A DNA stretch of 64,000 bases from Alphaproteobacteria bacterium. Lineage in GTDB: Bacteria > Pseudomonadota > Alphaproteobacteria > UBA8366. The DNA lies in the NCBI GenBank assembly GCA_009377445.1, contig WHUA01000007.1, positions 1-64,000 of the forward strand. The letters run 5' to 3'. Below are positions 60,793 through 64,000 of this stretch, in pieces. Positions within the stretch are counted from its first letter, which is position 1; each line of letters begins with the position of its first letter. The position numbers and the translations under genes were made by a program. Below the pieces are notes generated by a model, which saw nothing but the letters and a program-made list of their open reading frames with translations, was not told where the DNA came from and searched no databases.

Positions 60793-61559
60793 GGGTCACC
60801 ATCCTCGGATGCGGCTCGTCGAGCGGCCTGCCGGTCGTGGGCGCGGGCTGGGGCGAGTGCGACCCGAACGAGCCGCGCAACCGGCGCCTCAGGGCGTCGA
60901 TCCTGGTGTCGGACGGCCCCACAACGCTACTAGTAGACGCTTCACCGGATTGCCGCGCGCAGCTCCTCGCGGCCGATGTGAGCCGTATCGACGCGGTGCT
61001 GTTCACGCATGCGCATGCGGACCACTGCCATGGCGTGGACGACCTGCGCTGGATCAACATCGCGACCGGCCAGGACCTGCAGACCTACGGCGACGCGCCG
61101 ACGCTGGCCGAGATCCGCAAGCGCTTCGCCTATGCCTTCGAGCCGCTCAGGTTCACCACCGAAGTCCGCTACTATAAGCCCGTGCTGGCCACGAACGAGA
61201 TCACCGGGCCGTTCCGCGCCGGCACGATCGACGTGACGCCGTTCGAGCAGGATCACGGCTTCTCCCATACGCTCGGATTCCGCTTCGGCGCGTTCGCGTA
61301 TTCGACCGACGTCGTGGAGATGCCGGAGGCGGCGTTCGAGGCGCTCGTGGGCATCGATACATGGGTCGTCGACTGCTTCCGGAAGACGCCACACCGGACG
61401 CATTCTTTCCTGCCGCGGACGCTCGAATGGATCGCGCGCGTGAAGCCGCGCCGCGCCGTGCTCACGCACATGGGCGGCGCGATGGACTACCGCACGCTCT
61501 GCGACGAGCTGCCGTCGGGCGTCGAGCCCGCATACGACGGCATGATCCTCGACGTGTGA
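60789..61559 (+). CDS. MBL-fold metallohydrolase (PhnP-like)
   Basis: A 256-residue beta-lactamase-fold hydrolase. The metal motif is FTHAHADHCHGVDDLR (HxHxDH), with further ligands in FEQDHGFSHTLGFRF and AVLTHMGGAMDY. N-terminal VTILGCGSSSGLPVVGAGW with the CDPNEPRNRRLRASILV segment resembles PhnP, the 5-phosphoribosyl cyclic phosphodiesterase, but no C-P lyase genes are nearby and this paralogue is constantly found behind metG-tatD. Its natural substrate is unknown. Last gene before the presumed terminus region. Confidence 0.9.
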   Translation: MRVTILGCGSSSGLPVVGAGWGECDPNEPRNRRLRASILVSDGPTTLLVDASPDCRAQLLAADVSRIDAVLFTHAHADHCHGVDDLRWINIATGQDLQTYGDAPTLAEIRKRFAYAFEPLRFTTEVRYYKPVLATNEITGPFRAGTIDVTPFEQDHGFSHTLGFRFGAFAYSTDVVEMPEAAFEALVGIDTWVVDCFRKTPHRTHSFLPRTLEWIARVKPRRAVLTHMGGAMDYRTLCDELPSGVEPAYDGMILDV

Positions 61560-61749
61560 AAGCCGCCGATTTTTCCGCTCCGAAACGATGCGTTTTTTCG
61601 TCCGGGGGAGCGCCCGAAATCGCGCTCCGGGGGGCCTCGGAACGCATCCCGGAAGCCCCCCGAAAGCCCCGGAAAACCGCCCCATTTTGCCTATAGTGAA
61701 ATCGCGAAAAGCGGGGGTTTCCCGAGAGCGATTTTCACGACCTTCTTCT

Positions 61750-61777
61750 ATTTTCCATAATATACATTATGCGACAA
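61750..61777 (-). other. dif: dif-like XerCD site (chromosome dimer resolution)
   Basis: On the + strand the 28 bp are built of ATTTTCCATAA, TATACA and TTATGCGACAA. Compared with the reverse complement of E. coli dif, 22 of 28 bases agree, including an unbroken 18-base core CATAATATACATTATGCG, with the identical 6-bp central region between the two 11-bp XerD and XerC half-sites. It is in an AT-rich pocket of a 709-bp intergenic region, and gene direction flips here: genes to the left run toward it, genes to the right run toward it from the other side, as expected at a terminus. Confidence 0.85.
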
Positions 61778-62056
61778 TCGTTATAACCCATTTTTACCGA
61801 TGGGGACGGACGCGATCGAGGTCGAAATCCCGTGCACGGGTCGACAGCGGTCGAAACGTGCTTTCAAAGTCGTCCTGAGGGGCGTTTTTCCAGGTCGATT
61901 TTCCGGCCGAAATTCGCGCGTTTTCGGCAGCGAAAATCGGCGCTCGAAACGAGCGGTCGGAGCGCGGGAGAGCAGCATCTACGCGGCGCCGAATGCGACG
62001 CCGAACCGGCGGCAAAAATGTCGGCGCGCGCAGCGAATGGGACAAACGGGGTGCGT

Positions 62057-62135
62057 GCTTCGACAAGCTCAGCATGAGGTTTTTTCTTAATGCCACGAAG
62101 ATTCTCCCTCATCCTGAGCCCGTCGAAGGACGCAC
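62057..62135. repeat. Inverted pair of family B dispersed repeats
   Basis: GCTTCGACAAGCTCAGCATG with AGG (62057-62079) and CCTCATCCTGAGCCCGTCGA with AGG (62107-62135) are inverted copies of the same unit around a T-rich spacer. They match the three copies at 47092-47242. The pair can fold into one long stem, so it could end transcription entering the terminus region. Confidence 0.75.
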
Positions 62136-62268
62136 GGCATTCGTGCAAGATACGCAAAGAATCCATGACACGGCGCAAACACCGCGCCGTGTGAAGGAAG
62201 AAAGTGTGCGATCTACGTTCCTACGTCACCGGCGGCGTTAACGTTTGCGCGCGCCGCAAAACAGCCCG

Positions 62269-62484
62269 TCAGCCGCCGCCTTCGTATTTGAACGACACCT
62301 TCAGCTTGGTGCGATAGCTGGCGATCTTACCGTCCTCGATCTGCACGTCCATTTCCTTCACCTCCGCGATCCGCAGGTCGCGCAGGCTCTTGGATGCGAG
62401 GGTAACGGCCGCCGCGGTTGCCTTCTCCCAGGACTCCGGGCTCGTTCCCACCAGCTCGATGACCTTATAGACACTCTCGGGCAT
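62269..62484 (-). CDS. Dodecin-family protein, calcium-dodecin (SecE2-like) type
   Basis: A 71-residue protein that should form a hollow dodecamer. VYKVIELVGTSPESWEKATA and the closing YRTKLKVSFKYEG match dodecins. The flavin-stacking Trp of classical flavin dodecins (LxWFEV) is replaced: here LRIAEVKEMDVQIEDGKI. This pattern is closer to the mycobacterial SecE2 calcium dodecin (IRVARV, SFKMRP), so flavin storage is unlikely. ATG at 62484. Encoded just past dif on the leftward strand. Confidence 0.88.
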   Translation of the reverse strand: MPESVYKVIELVGTSPESWEKATAAAVTLASKSLRDLRIAEVKEMDVQIEDGKIASYRTKLKVSFKYEGGG

Positions 62485-62586
62485 CGCACGGTCCTCTCAT
62501 GAATGATGAAGTTGGAACGACGTTTCTTCGAAGCCTTTTGCATCATCCTATGCCTTCAGCATTCCGCGTCCCAATGCAAAAGACAG

Positions 62587-62616
62587 CGTCATTCGCCGAC
62601 TTGATCGGCGAATCCA
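62587..62616 (+). repeat. Family A dispersed palindromic repeat, single copy
   Basis: A plus-oriented unit identical over all 30 bases to that at 31774-31803 (CGTCATTCGCCGACTTG, then ATCGGCGAATCCA). It lies between the dodecin gene and the decarboxylase beta gene, both leftward. Confidence 0.8.
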
Positions 62617-62662
62617 CGTTGTGACGGGAAAGAAAAGGAAGCCGGAATGCGCCCTTTCTTAC

Positions 62663-63259
62663 TTACATCTGCGCCCGATCCACGCCGAGAATCGCGTTGC
62701 GGAAACGGTCCTTGAGGTAGCCGCCGCTGTTGGCCGGCAGGACGAATTTGAGCTTCTCGTACTGCACCTTCGCCACCGCGACCACCGGCCCCGGCGTCTT
62801 GAACGCCAGCTCCTTGAGCTTGGCGATCTCGGACTCCTGGGTGATCGTCGCGGTCGTGGCGATGCCGGACGCCTTGGCGATGCCGGCCAGGTCCGTGACG
62901 CCCGTCGAGGTGTGCGTCTTCTGGCCGCCGGTCTCGCCGAAGCGCCCATTGTCGAGCACGACGATCGCGAGGTTGCGCACCGGAAAGTTGGCGATCGACG
63001 CGAACGCGCCCATGCCCATCAGCATTTCGCCGTCGCCGGTCAGCACGATCACGCGCTTGTCCGGCTGCGCCCGCGCGACGCCGTAGCCAATCATCGCGGC
63101 GCCGCCCATGGCGCCCCAGATGTAGAAATTTTCGGGCACGTCGCCGGCGTTGTTGAGGTCCCAGCACGGCGAGCCGAGCCCGGACAGCATCAGGGTGTTC
63201 TTGTCGCGGCCCTTGACCAATTCCTTAACGAGGTCGCGTCTATGCAATCCGCCGCTCAT
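62663..63259 (-). CDS. TPP-dependent decarboxylase, beta subunit (sulfopyruvate/phosphonopyruvate decarboxylase type)
   Basis: A 198-residue pyrimidine-dependent TPP C-domain protein. The TPP/Mg motif begins at GDGEMLMGMGAFASIANF and ends at LDNGRFGETGG (GDG...N pattern), with earlier GAMGGAAMIGYGVARA. It corresponds to ComE or the C-terminal half of Fom2-like phosphonopyruvate decarboxylase. It would decarboxylate 3-phospho- or 3-sulfo-pyruvate to the aldehyde. The start overlaps the stop of the alpha-subunit gene (ATGA), so the two are coupled and equimolar. Substrate choice is not decidable by reading. Confidence 0.85.
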   Translation of the reverse strand: MSGGLHRRDLVKELVKGRDKNTLMLSGLGSPCWDLNNAGDVPENFYIWGAMGGAAMIGYGVARAQPDKRVIVLTGDGEMLMGMGAFASIANFPVRNLAIVVLDNGRFGETGGQKTHTSTGVTDLAGIAKASGIATTATITQESEIAKLKELAFKTPGPVVAVAKVQYEKLKFVLPANSGGYLKDRFRNAILGVDRAQM

Positions 63260-63789
63260 CGTGCCAGCTCCCGGAAATCCTTGAATCCAAGTACCTTCTG
63301 CGAAATCAGAACCGCGACCATCTGCTGGCCGTCGAAAGCCAGCCGGCTCGCCGCCTTGACCGCGGGCGCGATCTCCTCCGCCTGATCAACGCGGAGGACG
63401 CGGACGCCCATCGCCTCGAGGCAACCGGGCGTGCCCTGCCCCATCGGCACCTGCCAGGAATTGAACTCGCCCCATTCGCCCCGCATGGTCACGATCATCA
63501 GGATCGGAATACGGCAAGTATTTGGCATTGCTAACGAATTCATGATATTGCCGACGCCGCTGCTCTGCAGCAGCATGACGCCCTTGGCGCCGCCGAGATA
63601 GACGCCCGAGAGCATGTGGATGCCCTCCTCCTCGGTCGTCATGGTGACAAGCGAGATGTCGTTGTCGCCTTCGCACAGCTCGATCAGCCGCGAATGCCCG
63701 GCATCGGGCACCATGGCCACTTCGGTAATGCCCTCGTCGCGCAGCACCTTGTGCACGTCGGCGGGCCAATCCAATTTCGTGTCGGTCAT
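63256..63789 (-). CDS. TPP-dependent decarboxylase, alpha subunit (sulfopyruvate/phosphonopyruvate decarboxylase type)
   Basis: A 177-residue TPP N-domain protein. The glutamate that activates TPP is expected in LVTMTTEEEGIHMLSGVYLG. Other blocks: EVAMVPDAGHSRLIELCEG, VMLLQSSGVGNIMNSLAM and PILMIVTMRGEWGEFNSWQ are shared with ComD and the N-terminal half of phosphonopyruvate decarboxylases. ATG at 63789; the frame to 63885 lacks support. Together with the beta subunit at 62663-63259 it forms a complete enzyme; phosphonoacetaldehyde from it would lead, after oxidation, to the substrate of PhnA at 42486-43742. Confidence 0.85.
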   Translation of the reverse strand: MTDTKLDWPADVHKVLRDEGITEVAMVPDAGHSRLIELCEGDNDISLVTMTTEEEGIHMLSGVYLGGAKGVMLLQSSGVGNIMNSLAMPNTCRIPILMIVTMRGEWGEFNSWQVPMGQGTPGCLEAMGVRVLRVDQAEEIAPAVKAASRLAFDGQQMVAVLISQKVLGFKDFRELAR

Positions 63790-63903
63790 GATCCTGATTG
63801 CAGTCCTTGCGGAATTGTCGGAATGAAATGCGTGTGGGCTGGCGCCCAACGTGCGCCACTCTAGCCGGAAAGTGCCGCACGGCAAACCGGCAGAAGCGCT
63901 CTA

Positions 63904-64000
63904 TCAGCTATACAGATCCCGATCCCTGGCGAAGGCTTCCGCGAACAGCGCCAGGAGGCGCCGCGCCTCGTCGTTGTGCTCGGCATACTGCATGATGCCC
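63904..64000 (-). CDS. Unidentified protein, C-terminal end (partial at window edge)
   Basis: The last 31 codons of a leftward gene, ending at TGA (63906-63904). The tail reads GIMQYAEHNDEARRLLALFA, then EAFARDRDLYS. It is an ordinary amphipathic helical tail; too short to name a family. It lies 114 bp upstream of the decarboxylase alpha gene on the same strand and might belong to the same transcript. Confidence 0.55.
   Translation of the reverse strand, partial: GIMQYAEHNDEARRLLALFAEAFARDRDLYS

Larger units (their letters stand above)
61560..62268. other. Convergent intergenic region holding the presumed replication terminus
   Basis: A 709-bp gap between a rightward and a leftward gene. 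It contains the dif-like site at 61750-61777 in a short AT-rich island, a GC-rich stretch before it and the family B repeat pair at 62057-62135. Open frames in the right part overlap repeats, have no convincing start and I reject them. Confidence 0.55.

Noticed and set aside
60789..61559. Naming the MBL-fold gene phnP because PhnA is in the window
   Set aside because: No C-P lyase genes are present and this MBL protein belongs to the conserved metG-tatD block, so a phosphonate role is not supported.

Overview
This 64-kb, GC-rich window comes from the chromosome of an alphaproteobacterium. The evidence is a CpaA-F type Tad locus, VPLPA-CTERM proteins, hpnB, a liv operon carrying the small membrane gene found beside livF in alphaproteobacteria, and the rlpA-dacA-tmk-holB-metG-tatD-MBL block. 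The genus cannot be fixed from sequence alone. A 28-bp sequence at 61750-61777 matches the XerCD recombination site dif, so the right end probably contains the replication terminus. Genes left of it mostly run rightward and genes right of it run leftward.

Layout. 1-1.8 kb: the tail of an IS630-type transposase, a small coiled-coil protein and a VPLPA-CTERM secreted protein. 1.9-4.3 kb: a divergent pair, a GT87 glycosyltransferase and a PAP2 phosphatase, both membrane proteins. 4.7-7.2 kb: two related leftward genes of unknown function sharing a W-x-V-R-x-G-x-W core; one ends in a Cro/CI-type HTH. 8.0-21.3 kb: a complete Tad (Flp pilus) locus in one direction: flp, cpaB, cpaC, a small lipoprotein, tadG, two tadE/F genes, cpaE, cpaF, tadB, tadC, two tadD-like TPR lipoproteins and cpaA. 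A second VPLPA-CTERM protein, paralogous to the first, follows at 21.7 kb.

22.4-29.2 kb is an accessory region next to the 3' end of a tRNA-Ser gene. It holds a serine recombinase, a short MaoP/DUF413-like fragment, a large SNF2-type helicase whose C-terminus appears to be the end of a DUF499 protein (a deletion fusion that also carries a frameshift), and an HTH-containing protein of unknown function. It reads as a collapsed phage-defence cluster.

29.5-42.3 kb mixes signalling and envelope genes: two chemoreceptors, a dialkylglycine-decarboxylase-like PLP enzyme, an HpcH/HpaI aldolase, two single-domain PilZ proteins flanking a small membrane protein, a cold-shock protein, hpnB, an Asn-rich secreted protein, a His/Gly-rich lipoprotein and a DegP-type protease. 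42.5-52.9 kb is catabolic: phosphonoacetate hydrolase, a TauD-type dioxygenase, a crotonase-fold protein lacking both catalytic glutamates, a CaiB-type CoA-transferase and a complete branched-chain amino-acid-type ABC importer. 53.0-61.6 kb is the conserved cell-wall/replication/translation block. After dif come a calcium-dodecin-like protein, a split TPP-dependent sulfopyruvate/phosphonopyruvate-type decarboxylase and the end of an unidentified gene.

Three kinds of short dispersed repeat sit in the intergenic gaps. They include one 30-bp palindromic unit present in two identical copies 31 kb apart.
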